Origin: an uncultured Williamsia sp.
Lineage (GTDB): Bacteria > Actinomycetota > Actinomycetes > Mycobacteriales > Mycobacteriaceae
NCBI RefSeq assembly: GCF_947494875.1
Contig: NZ_CANLWM010000001.1
Coordinates: forward strand, 744,001 to 808,000
Direction of reading: 5' to 3'
Length of the DNA stretch: 64,000 nt
In this document: in pieces, positions 9,190 to 18,546 of the stretch
Layout: each line of letters opens with the position of its first letter
How positions within the stretch are numbered: the stretch's first letter is position 1
Position numbers and translations under genes: made by a program
The notes under the pieces: generated by a model
Seen by the model: only the letters and a program-made list of their open reading frames with translations
Database searches by the model: none
Told to the model about the DNA's origin: nothing

Positions 9190-9221
9190 CCCGCGGGGGC
9201 GAGCAGGTCGGCCCCTGCGGG
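9190..9221 (+). terminator. terminator after the PE-PPE-domain gene
   Basis: CCCGCGGGGGC (9190-9200) pairs with GCCCCTGCGGG (9211-9221) with one wobble pair and a 10-base loop. It ends two bases before the -10 element of the next gene, so transcripts stop and restart almost back to back. Confidence 0.6.
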
Positions 9222-9222
9222 C

Positions 9223-9228
9223 TAGGGT
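9223..9228 (+). promoter_or_regulatory. -10 element of the AI-2E/MacS operon
   Basis: TAGGGT ends 6 bases before the GTG at 9235. No ribosome site lies between them, so a leaderless message is likely. Confidence 0.5.
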
Positions 9229-9234
9229 TGGCCG

Positions 9235-10482
9235 GTGAGCGACCGTATGCCCGACTCGTCGGGTCGCGCTGATCGGTTCGCCGTGCACCCGCTGGTCCGG
9301 GCCGCGGCCGAGTGGTCGTGGCGGCTGGTCGCGATCGGCGTCGCGGTCTACGCGCTCTTCTGGCTCGGCCACAAGTACGAGGCCGTCGCGGTCCCGATCG
9401 CGTTGGCGATCCTGGGCACGGCCTTCCTCGTCCCCGTGGTCGACTGGCTCGACCGCCGCGGCCTGCACCGCGGCGTGGCCGTCGTGGTGACGATGATCGT
9501 CGCGATCGGCGTCATCGCCGGGATCCTCTCGTTCGTCGTCCAGCAGTTCATCGACGGACTGCCCGACCTCACCAACCAGGCGACCTCGACGATCGACTCG
9601 GTCAAGAGCTGGCTCCTCGACGGCCCGTTCGGACTTGAGCAGGCGCAACTCGACCACGTCGGCGACGACTTCGTCGCGATGCTGCAGCGCAACCAGAGCA
9701 AGATCACCACCGGCGCGATCGCCACGGCGGCCACCGTCACCGAGGTCGCGACGGGCGCTCTGCTGTTGCTCTTCCTGATGATCTTCTTCCTCTACGGGGG
9801 CGGGCAGATCTGGATGTTCGTCACCAAGCTCATCCCGAGCTCGACACGGGATCGCGTCCGCGTCGCGGGGCGGGCGGGGTTCGGGACGCTCGTCGGGTAC
9901 GTCCGCGCGACCGTGGCCGTCGCTGCCGTCGACGCGATCGGGATCGGCGTCGGGCTGGCCATCCTGCAGGTGCCGCTCGCCCTGCCGCTTGCCTCGCTGG
10001 TGTTCATCGGCGCGTTCATCCCCATCGTCGGAGCGCTGGTGACCGGTGCGCTCGCGGTGGTCGTCACGCTCGTCACGCAGGGCTGGATCGCGGCGGTGAT
10101 CGCGCTCGCCGTGGTCGTCGCCGTCATGCAGATCGAGAGCCATGTGCTGCAGCCGTTCCTGCTCGGTCGCAGCGTGCGGGTCCATCCGGTCGCGGTCGTC
10201 ATCGGCATCGCGGCGGGGATCGTGACCGCGGGCATCATCGGTGGGCTCGTCGCGGTGCCGCTGATCGCGTTCCTCAACACCGCGGTTCGTTCCATCCTCG
10301 GGTCCCGACCCGATCCCGCCGGCGACTCGTCGACGGTGTCGCCCGACAAGCCGATCTGGGACAGCGGCGACCATCCGGGCATCGACGGCCGTCCCGACTC
10401 CGACGCCGTCGACTCCGACGTCGGGGACACGGCCGACGGGGACACGGCCGACGCCGACGACGGGGAACCGCGGACGTCGTGA
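9235..10482 (+). CDS. AI-2E family transporter (Rv0205 position)
   Basis: This 415-residue membrane protein has about seven or eight helices in the TqsA/YdiK (PF01594) pattern. Two helices open the protein. A periplasmic-type stretch (FIDGLPDLTNQATSTIDSVK) follows, and the family signature VFIGAFIPIVGALVTGALAV lies near residue 260. VMQIESHVLQPFLLGR near residue 300 is also typical. Residues 350-415 are a long acidic tail that includes a tandem repeat. Members export small molecules or exchange Na+/H+; the substrate here is unknown. Its last four bases overlap the kinase gene. Confidence 0.85.
   Translation: MSDRMPDSSGRADRFAVHPLVRAAAEWSWRLVAIGVAVYALFWLGHKYEAVAVPIALAILGTAFLVPVVDWLDRRGLHRGVAVVVTMIVAIGVIAGILSFVVQQFIDGLPDLTNQATSTIDSVKSWLLDGPFGLEQAQLDHVGDDFVAMLQRNQSKITTGAIATAATVTEVATGALLLLFLMIFFLYGGGQIWMFVTKLIPSSTRDRVRVAGRAGFGTLVGYVRATVAVAAVDAIGIGVGLAILQVPLALPLASLVFIGAFIPIVGALVTGALAVVVTLVTQGWIAAVIALAVVVAVMQIESHVLQPFLLGRSVRVHPVAVVIGIAAGIVTAGIIGGLVAVPLIAFLNTAVRSILGSRPDPAGDSSTVSPDKPIWDSGDHPGIDGRPDSDAVDSDVGDTADGDTADADDGEPRTS
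10423..10452 (+). repeat. 15-bp tandem repeat, two copies
   Basis: Two perfect copies of GGGGACACGGCCGAC encode GDTAD twice in the acidic tail of the AI-2E transporter. A slippage-prone, low-complexity coding repeat. Confidence 0.8.
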
Positions 10483-11651
10483 CCGACGTCCGCCGCGCCG
10501 CCACCGCCCGCGACGACGCGGCGGTCGCGGAGCTGTGGCGGGCCGCGCAGGTGTTCCGCGCACTGACGGTCCTCTACTCCGTCGGGTTCTCCGTCGCCGT
10601 CCACGACGACCTCGAGCATCCGCTCGGCGGTGTCGTCGTCGCCGCGATCGTCGTGCTGTGGTCCGTGGTCTTCGGGTGGGCTCACATCCGCGGCCCCGGG
10701 CGGACGGCCTGGTGGGTCGTCGCCGATCTCGTCGTGGTGTGTCTGCTGATGCTCTCGACGCTGTTCCTCGCCTCCGGTGGCTGGCGGGCCGACCACCAGT
10801 CGATCCCGACGACTCTGTGGGCCGCGAACGCGGTGATCTCCGTCGGCATCCAGCTCGGTGCCGCCGGTGGCGGGGTCGCCGCCGTCGCGGTGATCGTCAG
10901 CAGCACGATCGCCAAGGGCTTCGTCGTCGTCGACCTCGCCCGCAACGCCGCGGTCGTGATCCTGCTGGCGCTCGGCGTCGTCATCGGGCTCGGGGCGAGC
11001 GCCCTGCGCCGGGCGTCGGCGCGTCTGGAGGAGGCGACGCGGCTGGCCGCGGCGACCGCGGAGCGGGACCGGCTGTCCCGCCAGGTGCACGACGGCGTCC
11101 TCCAGGTCCTGGCGCTCATCGCGCGCCGTGGTCGTGAGATCGGCGGTCAGACCGGTGATCTCGCCGCCCTCGCCGCCGATCAGGAGCGCGCCCTGCGGGA
11201 CCTGCTCGCCCACGACGCGACGCCGCGCGCCGACGCCACCCTCGATCTGGCCGATGCCCTGCGCGCCCGCGCCGGCGACCGCGTGACGGTCAGCGCCCCG
11301 GCCGAGCCGGTGATCGGCGACGCCGAGCGGGTCACCGAGGTGCTCGCCGCGGTGGACAATGCCCTCGACAACGCGCGGCGGCACGGCGGGGGACCCGACG
11401 GTGTCACGCCGCGGGTGTTCGTCCTCCTCGAGGACCTGGGCGGGAAGGTGGTGGTCAGCGTGCGGGACGACGGTGTCGGCATCGCCCCGGGGCGCGTGCG
11501 GGAGGCGGCCGGGCAGGGACGTCTCGGGATCACCCAGGCCATCGTCGGGCGGATCGAATCCCTCGGCGGGACGGCGCATCTCGAGACCGGGCCGGGGGAC
11601 GGCGCCGAGTGGGAACTCACCGTCCCGTGGACGGACGGTGAGCCCCGATGA
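10479..11651 (+). CDS. MacS-type sensor histidine kinase
   Basis: This 390-residue membrane kinase has five to six N-terminal helices (residues about 30-180, DUF5931-like). The HisKA_3 dimerisation helix carries the phosphorylated histidine in RQVHDGVLQVLALI (His near 204). The ATPase domain shows DNALDNARRHGG (N box) and VRDDGVGIAPG (G1 box). It belongs to the NarX/DesK-like class. It is translationally coupled on both sides: GTGA overlap with the transporter and ATGA overlap with the regulator. The membrane part probably senses the envelope, but the signal is unknown. Confidence 0.85.
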   Translation: MTDVRRAATARDDAAVAELWRAAQVFRALTVLYSVGFSVAVHDDLEHPLGGVVVAAIVVLWSVVFGWAHIRGPGRTAWWVVADLVVVCLLMLSTLFLASGGWRADHQSIPTTLWAANAVISVGIQLGAAGGGVAAVAVIVSSTIAKGFVVVDLARNAAVVILLALGVVIGLGASALRRASARLEEATRLAAATAERDRLSRQVHDGVLQVLALIARRGREIGGQTGDLAALAADQERALRDLLAHDATPRADATLDLADALRARAGDRVTVSAPAEPVIGDAERVTEVLAAVDNALDNARRHGGGPDGVTPRVFVLLEDLGGKVVVSVRDDGVGIAPGRVREAAGQGRLGITQAIVGRIESLGGTAHLETGPGDGAEWELTVPWTDGEPR

Positions 11652-12286
11652 CCACGGTCATGGTTGTCGACGACCACCCCATCTGGCGCGAGGGTGTCGC
11701 CCGCGACCTCGCCGACGAGGGCTTCGACGTCGTCGCGACCGCCGACGGTGTGCGTGCGGCGGTGGCCCGTGCGGCGGCTGTCCGCCCGGACGTGGTGCTG
11801 ATGGACATGCAGCTGCCCGACGGGACCGGCGCGGACGCCACCGCCGGCGTGGTCGAGGCGTCACCCGACTCCCGGGTGCTGGTGCTCTCGGCGTCGGCCG
11901 AACGTTCCGACGTCCTCGACGCCGTGAAGGCCGGGGCCAGTGGCTATCTCGTGAAGAGCGCATCGCGTGCGGAGTTGGTGGACGCGGTGACCGCCACGGC
12001 CGCCGGCCAGGCGGTGTTCACCCCGGGCCTGGCCGGCCTGGTGCTCGGCGAGTTCCGCCGCATCGCCGACGGCGGTGCGGACGCGTCGACCCCGCCCATC
12101 ACCGACCGGGAGACCGAGGTGCTGCGGTTCGTGGCGAAGGGGCTCACGGCGCGCCAGATCGCGACCCGGCTCGGGTTGAGTCACCGCACGGTCGAGAACC
12201 ACGTGCAATCGACGCTGCGGAAACTGCAACTCGGCAACCGCGTCGAGTTGACCCGCTACGCGATCGAGCACGGTCTCGACGAATGA
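11648..12286 (+). CDS. LuxR/NarL-type response regulator
   Basis: This 212-residue protein pairs a receiver domain with a C-terminal LuxR helix-turn-helix. The receiver shows acidic residues D8-D9, phospho-acceptor D53 in VVLMDMQLPDG, and the conserved lysine in AVKAGASGYLVKS. The DNA-binding domain contains ITDRETEVLRFVAKGLTARQ and LGLSHRTVENHV. It is the cognate partner of the upstream kinase, overlapping it by four bases. Target genes are not known. The neighbouring DUF2339-like gene or the transporter are the simplest candidates (inference). Confidence 0.92.
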   Translation: MTTVMVVDDHPIWREGVARDLADEGFDVVATADGVRAAVARAAAVRPDVVLMDMQLPDGTGADATAGVVEASPDSRVLVLSASAERSDVLDAVKAGASGYLVKSASRAELVDAVTATAAGQAVFTPGLAGLVLGEFRRIADGGADASTPPITDRETEVLRFVAKGLTARQIATRLGLSHRTVENHVQSTLRKLQLGNRVELTRYAIEHGLDE

Positions 12287-12349
12287 TCCCCACGCGGGGT
12301 GGGTAGTTGCACTCATGTCGCCGCCGCGATCCGCGACGACGATCGGCCC

Positions 12350-14065
12350 ATGACAGCTCCGTATCCGCACCCCGCCCATCTGCAGCGACTCGCGCAGGAA
12401 TGCGCCCATCTGGCCCACCGCACCTCGCAGATCGCCGCAGAACTCGCCGCGATGCAGGTGGCACCCGTCCCCGCACCTGTCCCCGCACCCCCACCCGCAC
12501 CGATCCCGCCGCCGCACCCGTATCCGGCGACGCCACCGCGCCGCTCCTGGCTGAGTCGGGCGGCTGACGACGGCCGCCTCGTCGGCGCCGTCCTCGCGGT
12601 CGCGGGAGTCGCCGTCACCGTCGTCGGGGTCGGCTTGCTTCTGGTCCTCGCCGCGCAGGCCGGGCTGCTCCGCCCGGAGATGCGCGTGGCCGCGGGCGCG
12701 GTGTTCGCGGCATCCCTCATCGGGTTGGCCACCCGGTCTCACGCTCGCGGGTCCGGTGTCGGCGCGGTCGCGCTCGCGGCCACCGGCATCGCCACCGCCT
12801 ACCTCGACGTCGTCGCGGTGACCCGGCTGTACCACTGGGTGCCCGTGGTGGTCGGTCTCGTACTCGCCGCCGGGCTGGCCGGCGGCGGTGTCGCGTGGGC
12901 GCGGAGGTGGCGCTCCGAGCGGCTCGCCCTGGTCTCGGTGACGCCGCTGATCGCCGTCGCCCCGCTCGTCGCGGGCGGCATCGATCTCGGTCTGGTCGGC
13001 TTCATGCTCGTGATCGCCGTCGCCTGCGTGGTCGTCGCGCACCGCACGCCGTGGTCCGCGCTGCCCGTCGTCGGTGTGTCCGCCGTGTCGCTGTGGGTGA
13101 CCGCGGTGGTCGTCGCCGCCCGTGTCGCCGCGGCTGAGGTCGACGGGGTGCTCCTGGCCCTCGGGTGCGCCGCGACCGCGGCCATCGGTCTCGCGGCGGG
13201 ACTGTCGTCGGTCACCCGTCGCGTGTCCGCGACCGCCGCGGCCCTCGCGTCCGTCGTCGGCTGCGTCCCCGCCCTGGTGTGCGGGGTCGCGCTCGACCGG
13301 GGGGTCGCCGCCTCGGTGCTCGCGGCCGTGGCGACGGCGAACGCGGCTCTGGTCGTGTGGTCCGCTCCGTCGATCGTCCGGGCGACCTGGGCGTGCCTGG
13401 CCGCGGTGGCGACGGTGGTCGCGATCCCGAGCGCGTTCGGCGCGACGGTGGCCGTTCCCGCACTGCTCGCGATCGCCGCGGTCGTGACCGTGGTCGGCCG
13501 CGGTGACCGGCTGATCGCCGCCGTCGGGGCGGGTCTCGCCGTGGTCGGGGGTCTCGGGTACCTCGGCTGGTCGGTCCCCGTGGAGTCCCTGCTGACCCCG
13601 ATCGCGCGGACCGACGGGCAGACGGCGTCCGCGGTGGTCGCGAGCCTGCTCCTCGTCGGCGCTGCCGCGGCGCTCGGCGTGGTCCACCGGACGCAGGCGG
13701 GCGCGGTGATCGCCGCCGGTGCCGTCGCCCTCTACGGGCTCACCGCGACGGTGGTGACGGTCGGTGTCGCGGTGGGCGGCACCGGCGCGGGCTTCCTCGC
13801 CGGCCACATGGCCGCCACTGTGCTGTGGGTCCTCGCCGCGTCGGCCGTCCTCGCCGTCGCCGCGCGGATGCCGGTGGGCGCGGCGCGGCGGGCTCCGATC
13901 GCCGCTGCGCTGACCCTGGCAGGCGCGGCGGTGGTCAAGCTGGTCACCTTCGACCTCGCCACCCTCGACGGTGCGTTCCGTGTCGGGGCGTTCGTCGCGG
14001 CCGGGATCGCGCTCCTCGCGGTGGGCGCGCACCACGCGCGGGCGCGGTCGACGACGTCGGTTTGA
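12350..14065 (+). CDS. DUF2339-like polytopic membrane protein
   Basis: This 571-residue protein begins with a short helix (LQRLAQECAHLAHRTSQIAA), a proline-rich spacer (PAPVPAPPPAPIPPP), then about sixteen membrane helices. WLSRAADDGRLVGAVLAVAG leading into the first helix, and the end KLVTFDLATLDGAFRVGAF, are typical of DUF2339 proteins, whose function is unknown. I chose ATG 12350 because the earlier in-frame residues are polar and unlike the family. Its stop lies three bases from that of convergent mmpL3. A weak CCCC-acgc-GGGG hairpin at 12289-12300 separates it from the regulator gene. Confidence 0.7.
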   Translation: MTAPYPHPAHLQRLAQECAHLAHRTSQIAAELAAMQVAPVPAPVPAPPPAPIPPPHPYPATPPRRSWLSRAADDGRLVGAVLAVAGVAVTVVGVGLLLVLAAQAGLLRPEMRVAAGAVFAASLIGLATRSHARGSGVGAVALAATGIATAYLDVVAVTRLYHWVPVVVGLVLAAGLAGGGVAWARRWRSERLALVSVTPLIAVAPLVAGGIDLGLVGFMLVIAVACVVVAHRTPWSALPVVGVSAVSLWVTAVVVAARVAAAEVDGVLLALGCAATAAIGLAAGLSSVTRRVSATAAALASVVGCVPALVCGVALDRGVAASVLAAVATANAALVVWSAPSIVRATWACLAAVATVVAIPSAFGATVAVPALLAIAAVVTVVGRGDRLIAAVGAGLAVVGGLGYLGWSVPVESLLTPIARTDGQTASAVVASLLLVGAAAALGVVHRTQAGAVIAAGAVALYGLTATVVTVGVAVGGTGAGFLAGHMAATVLWVLAASAVLAVAARMPVGAARRAPIAAALTLAGAAVVKLVTFDLATLDGAFRVGAFVAAGIALLAVGAHHARARSTTSV

Positions 14066-14068
14066 GGG

Positions 14069-16990
14069 TCAGCCCTCGTCGCCGTCGCGGTCGATGCGGC
14101 GGCGGAGGAGTTCCTGCACGCTGATCTGGCTCTCGCCCTCGCGCTTGTGACGGCGACCGCCGTCGTCGCGTGGGTCGGGTCGCGGCGCGGGCGGCGGGGG
14201 CGGCGACGCCGGACGGGCGGCGCCGTTCGCGGCCGATCCGTTCGGGGGCGTGCCGTTGCCGTTCCGGTGGGGCTCGTCGCGGATCGCGCTGTTCAACCGG
14301 ATCCCGCTGTCGCCGAGGCTCCAGCCGCCGGTGTCGGGACGCGACGACGACCCGGACGGCGTCGGGCGACGACCACCGACCGTCGGGCGCTGCGGGGGCG
14401 GTGGACGACGCACCCCGTCGTCCCGAGCGGGAGCGGGTCCCGGCGGGGGCACGGGTCGCGGTCCGGAGCGCGGCGGGGCCGGACGCGCATCCGGCGGACC
14501 GACCGGACGCCGGGTCTGCGGTTCGGGGCGCGGGGCACCTCGTCGATCACCGACGACGGGTCCGACGCGGGCGGGATCGGCACGACGCGGTGCGTCGGGA
14601 CGAGGTCCGTCCGGGCCCTCCGGTCGCCGCACGGGACCGCGCACCGGCGCCCGGCCACCGGCGGCCGCGAGCGCGGTGGTGGGGACCTCGGAGACGACGG
14701 TGCCGGCGTCGCGCTGCGCGCCCGGGGCGACGACGCGACCCGGCTCGTCCTCGAGGACCGTCTCGCCGAGTCCGATCTTGCGCTGCACGGTCTGCATCCA
14801 GCGCGGTGCCCACCAGCAGTCGTCGCCGAGGAGCTTCATGACCGCGGGCACCAGCAGCATGCGGATGACGGTGGCGTCGAGGATGAGCGCCGCGATGATG
14901 CCGAACGCGATGTACTTCATCATCACGATCTCGGAGAACCCGAACGCCCCGACCACCACCACGAGGATGGCCGCGGCCGCGGTGATGATGCGGCCGGTGT
15001 GGGCGGTACCGCTGCGGATGGCCTCGGTGGTCGTCGCGCCCTGCTGTCGCGCCTCGACCATGCGGGACAACAGGAACACCTCGTAGTCGGTCGACAGGCC
15101 GTAGATGATCGCGATGATCAACACGAGCACCGCCGACATGAGCGGGCCGGGCGTGAAGTTGAACAGCCCGGCGCCGTGACCGTCGATGAAGATCCACGTG
15201 AGCACGCCGAGCGTGGAGCCCAGGCCCAGCGCGGACATCAGCGCGGCCTTGATCGGCAGCACCACGGAGCCGAACTGCAGGAACATCAGCAGGAACGTCA
15301 CGACGATCAGCAGGACAGCCATCAGCGGGAGGTCGTCCAGCAGGGTGTCGATCGAGTCCTGCGTCAACGCAGGGGTGCCGGCGACGTACATCGTCAGCCC
15401 CTGGGTGTCGATGCCGCGCAACGCCTTCACGGCGTCGGCGGTGATGTCGCGGTTCACCAGCCCGGCCGACATCTGCACGACGCCCGTGGAGGTGCCCTCG
15501 ATGGTCCCGGTGAGCGCGCCCTGGCTCGAGTCCAGGCTGAACGGCTTGGTGAAGCCGGGGATCTTGTTCGCCTCGTTCGCGATCTGCTGCAGCTTCGCGC
15601 CGTCGGAACCGCTGTTCTCGTCGTAGCGGATGACGAGCTTGACCTCCTCGGTCCGCTGCGTCGGGAAGATGCGGTCGAAGTCCTCCTGCGCGGTGCGGAA
15701 CGAGTTGTCCGGCGGCAGGTACTTCTCGGTGATGCCACCGAAGGAGATGTTGCTGAACGGCACGATGAGCACGAGCAGCAGCAGGACGGTGGGGATCGCG
15801 GTCTTCAGCGGGTGGCGCATGACCCAGCCCGCGAGACGACCCCACGGGCCGTTCTCGATCTCCTTCTTCGGCTTGGTCCGCCGCAGGAACTTGAAGCCGA
15901 GCGCGTCGATGCGTCGGCCCAGGATCGCGAGGATCGCGGGCAGCACGGTGATCGACAGCAGGGCCGCGAGACCGACCGCGCAGATCGCGCCGTAGGCGAC
16001 CGACTTGAGGAAGCCCTGCGGGTAGATCAGGACGCACGCCAGCGCGGCGATGATGATGGTCGCGGAGAAGACGACGGTCTGTCCGGCCGTCATCATCGTG
16101 CGTCTCACCGCCATCGGTGGTGGATAGCCCTCGGCGAGCTCTTCTCGGAACCGGCTGACGATGAACAGGCCGTAGTCGATGGCGATGCCCAGACCGATCA
16201 GCGAGATGACCGGCTGCGCGAAGAAGTTGACCTGGGTGACCTGCGTGATGCCGTTGAGGATGCCGGTGGCGCCGGCGATGGTGAGGCCACCGATGATCAC
16301 CGGCAGCACGGCTGCGACCACACCGCCGAAGATGAAGAACAGCATCAGCGCGACGAGCGGCAGCGCGACGAGTTCGGCGCGGGTCGTGTCCTTCGCGACG
16401 CCGTCGGAGATGGCGTTGGCGATCGGTTGCAGACCCGCGAGTTGGAACGTGGTGCCCTGCAGGTCGAATCGTCCGGGTATGTCGTCGAAGAACGGTTCGA
16501 TCGTCTTGTAGTTGTTCAGGATCGTCGTGTCGTCGTCGCCCTTGACGCCGATCGAGATGAACGCGTGCTCCTTCGGGGCGTCGAACGTCTGCGCCCGGAT
16601 CTGCGACTGCGCGGCCAGGGCCGCGGGACCGGAGGCGGGTGCGAACGGGTCGATGATGCCGGGGTCGTCGCGGTTGACGATCGTCGGATGCGCCGTGATC
16701 AGCGCGTCGACGAACTTCTCGACCTTCGCCCCGAACTCGGGGTTGTCGACGGTGGTGCCCGCCGGCGGGGTGATCAGCAGGACGATGTCGGACTTGTGGT
16801 CACGGCCGAACGTCGAGTCGGCGAGCTGCGAGCCCTTCACCGACTGCGAGCCGTCGTCGAAGAAGCCGCTCTGGCTCAGGTTCTTCCCGAGGCCCAGTCC
16901 GTACAGGCCCAACCCGCCCATCACCACGATCAGGACGGCGATGACGGCGAAGCGCAGCCGGTACACGAAGGTGCCAATGGCTCCGAACAC
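14069..16990 (-). CDS. mmpL3: MmpL3, trehalose monomycolate transporter
   Basis: This 973-residue RND-superfamily protein exports trehalose monomycolate to the periplasm and is essential in mycobacteria. It has twelve predicted membrane helices and two periplasmic domains. Proton-relay Asp-Tyr pairs lie in LGIAIDYGLFIVSRFREE (near residue 270) and GLSTDYEVFLLSRM (near 633). The last 230 residues are a disordered, Arg/Pro-rich cytosolic tail. GTG 16990 has an AGAGAGGACG ribosome site. It is last in the trmB-NYN-mmpL3 order, the same as Rv0208c-Rv0206c. Confidence 0.95.
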   Translation of the reverse strand: MFGAIGTFVYRLRFAVIAVLIVVMGGLGLYGLGLGKNLSQSGFFDDGSQSVKGSQLADSTFGRDHKSDIVLLITPPAGTTVDNPEFGAKVEKFVDALITAHPTIVNRDDPGIIDPFAPASGPAALAAQSQIRAQTFDAPKEHAFISIGVKGDDDTTILNNYKTIEPFFDDIPGRFDLQGTTFQLAGLQPIANAISDGVAKDTTRAELVALPLVALMLFFIFGGVVAAVLPVIIGGLTIAGATGILNGITQVTQVNFFAQPVISLIGLGIAIDYGLFIVSRFREELAEGYPPPMAVRRTMMTAGQTVVFSATIIIAALACVLIYPQGFLKSVAYGAICAVGLAALLSITVLPAILAILGRRIDALGFKFLRRTKPKKEIENGPWGRLAGWVMRHPLKTAIPTVLLLLVLIVPFSNISFGGITEKYLPPDNSFRTAQEDFDRIFPTQRTEEVKLVIRYDENSGSDGAKLQQIANEANKIPGFTKPFSLDSSQGALTGTIEGTSTGVVQMSAGLVNRDITADAVKALRGIDTQGLTMYVAGTPALTQDSIDTLLDDLPLMAVLLIVVTFLLMFLQFGSVVLPIKAALMSALGLGSTLGVLTWIFIDGHGAGLFNFTPGPLMSAVLVLIIAIIYGLSTDYEVFLLSRMVEARQQGATTTEAIRSGTAHTGRIITAAAAILVVVVGAFGFSEIVMMKYIAFGIIAALILDATVIRMLLVPAVMKLLGDDCWWAPRWMQTVQRKIGLGETVLEDEPGRVVAPGAQRDAGTVVSEVPTTALAAAGGRAPVRGPVRRPEGPDGPRPDAPRRADPARVGPVVGDRRGAPRPEPQTRRPVGPPDARPAPPRSGPRPVPPPGPAPARDDGVRRPPPPQRPTVGGRRPTPSGSSSRPDTGGWSLGDSGIRLNSAIRDEPHRNGNGTPPNGSAANGAARPASPPPPPAPRPDPRDDGGRRHKREGESQISVQELLRRRIDRDGDEG

Positions 16991-17055
16991 CGCTCACGTC
17001 CTCTCTCGTCGGTTGGATCGAACGCACCGATTGTCCCATCGGTGCACGTCGTCCC

Positions 17056-17733
17056 CTAGTGACGGCCGCTGAGCAGCGCGGACAGCGGTCGGAACGGGGC
17101 AAGCCATGCGCCCTCGTCCGGCAGCGAGTCGAGATTGATCCGCGGCAACGGCTCGCGGAAGACCCCCGCTATGTCCTCCAGGTCCAGGAAGGAGATCACC
17201 TCGGAGGTGACCGCCCAACTGGCGTGTTCCCGGAACCCCAGCACCGTCACCGGCACACCCTCGGCGGCGACGTCCTCGATCAGGGTACGGAATGCCTGCC
17301 CGTCCGCCGAGGCGACGTAGAGGCCCGCCAGCCCGACGGTGTGCCTGCGCAGCTCGATGTGGTCGAGCATGTCGTCGTCGACGTCGGAGTCCTCGGTGAG
17401 CTTGGGCTTCGCGAAGACGGCGAAACCGACGTTGCGCAGCGCCTCGACCCAGGGCCGGACCACGTCGGCGCTGCCGGGGGCGATGTTGGTGAACACCGTC
17501 GCCTCGGGTTCGACGTCGGTCTCGTCGTCGGGGAGTGTGCGCGAGATCTCCGCCGTCTCGGCCAGCAACCACCGGCCGAGCGCGTCGAAACGCGGCCGGT
17601 GGGCGGCCGTCGGACGACCCCCGAGGATGGCGCCGAGCCCCATGTCGAGGTTCGGGGCGTCCCACACCAGCAGCACCCGCCGCGCGGTGCTGGTGCCGGA
17701 GATCGTCTGCGCGACGTTGCCGTTACCGCTCAC
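17056..17733 (-). CDS. NYN-domain protein (Rv0207c position)
   Basis: This 225-residue protein has a PIN-like NYN nuclease fold. The first strand and acidic site read VLLVWDAPNLDMGLGAILGG (residues about 17-36). A second acidic patch lies at DSDVDDDMLDHIELR, and the third strand is LYVASADGQAFRTLIED. NYN proteins are metal-dependent RNA-processing enzymes or pseudo-nucleases. GTG 17733 overlaps the stop of trmB by four bases, so coupling with a tRNA-modifying gene may reflect an RNA role (inference). mmpL3 begins 65 bases downstream. Confidence 0.82.
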   Translation of the reverse strand: MSGNGNVAQTISGTSTARRVLLVWDAPNLDMGLGAILGGRPTAAHRPRFDALGRWLLAETAEISRTLPDDETDVEPEATVFTNIAPGSADVVRPWVEALRNVGFAVFAKPKLTEDSDVDDDMLDHIELRRHTVGLAGLYVASADGQAFRTLIEDVAAEGVPVTVLGFREHASWAVTSEVISFLDLEDIAGVFREPLPRINLDSLPDEGAWLAPFRPLSALLSGRH

Positions 17734-18527
17734 GAGCCGCTCCCTGCGTCGTCGCGCGCCACCCGGGACAGCACGAACTCGGTCACCGGGCGGCCCTCGC
17801 GGTCGGCCCGTCCCTCGAACTTGGTCGTCGGCCGGTCGAGGGAGAACGGTGCGTCGCCCTGCAGCGGGGTGAACACGTCCTGCTCGGCGAGCACCTCGGC
17901 GATCCACTCGGCGTAGTCGGCGTGGTCGGTGGCGATGTGCAGCACGCCACCGTCGGCGAGGACGCGGGCCAGCAGGTCGATGGTGCCGGGCTGGATCAAC
18001 CGCCGTTTGTGGTGGCGGGCCTTCGGCCAGGGGTCGGGGAAGAAGATGCGCACCCCGGTCAACGAGGCGGGCGGCAGCATCTCCTGGAGGACGACGACGG
18101 CGTCGCCGCGGACGATCCGGATGTTGCCGATGTCACCGCGGGCGATCAGACCGACCAGCTGGGCCAGGCCGGGCTTGTAGACCTCGACGGCGAGGACGTC
18201 GAACTGCGGTTCGGCGGCGGCCATCGCGGCGGTCGCCGTACCCGTCCCGCAGCCGATCTCCATGATCAGCGGTGCCTGGCGGCCGAACCACCCGGGCAGG
18301 TCGAGGGGTCCGGCGGTGGTGTCGGCGGACGCGCTGACCGTGGCATCGCGGCCGATGATCGGCCACAATGCTTCCCAGTTCTGCTGCTGGGCCGGCGTCA
18401 GCGTGCCGCGGCGCGACCGGAAGCTGGTGACGCGCGGGTACAGGCGCGCGCGGGCCTCGTGGTCGGCGAGCGCGTCGGGACCCGCGGTGCGGGTCGTGCC
18501 GGTCTCGGGGGTGTCCACGGGTGACAT
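17730..18527 (-). CDS. trmB: tRNA (guanine-N7)-methyltransferase
   Basis: This 265-residue enzyme makes m7G46 in tRNA using S-adenosylmethionine. The SAM site MEIGCGTGTATAAMA lies near residue 88, the acidic VEVYKPGL follows, and the family hallmark FFPDPWPKARHHKRRL lies near residue 160. TKFEGRADREGRPV near the C-terminus is also typical. The first 60 residues are variable. ATG 18527 faces the start of the GTPase-like operon closely, so the two share a very short divergent promoter region. Confidence 0.95.
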   Translation of the reverse strand: MSPVDTPETGTTRTAGPDALADHEARARLYPRVTSFRSRRGTLTPAQQQNWEALWPIIGRDATVSASADTTAGPLDLPGWFGRQAPLIMEIGCGTGTATAAMAAAEPQFDVLAVEVYKPGLAQLVGLIARGDIGNIRIVRGDAVVVLQEMLPPASLTGVRIFFPDPWPKARHHKRRLIQPGTIDLLARVLADGGVLHIATDHADYAEWIAEVLAEQDVFTPLQGDAPFSLDRPTTKFEGRADREGRPVTEFVLSRVARDDAGSGS

Positions 18528-18546
18528 GGTGTCAGAGAGGGGAGTC

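Noticed and set aside
14147-17059. A 970-residue open frame antisense to mmpL3
   Set aside because: Long antisense frames are normal in GC-rich genes; the product has no fold-like pattern and the mmpL3 frame is certain.
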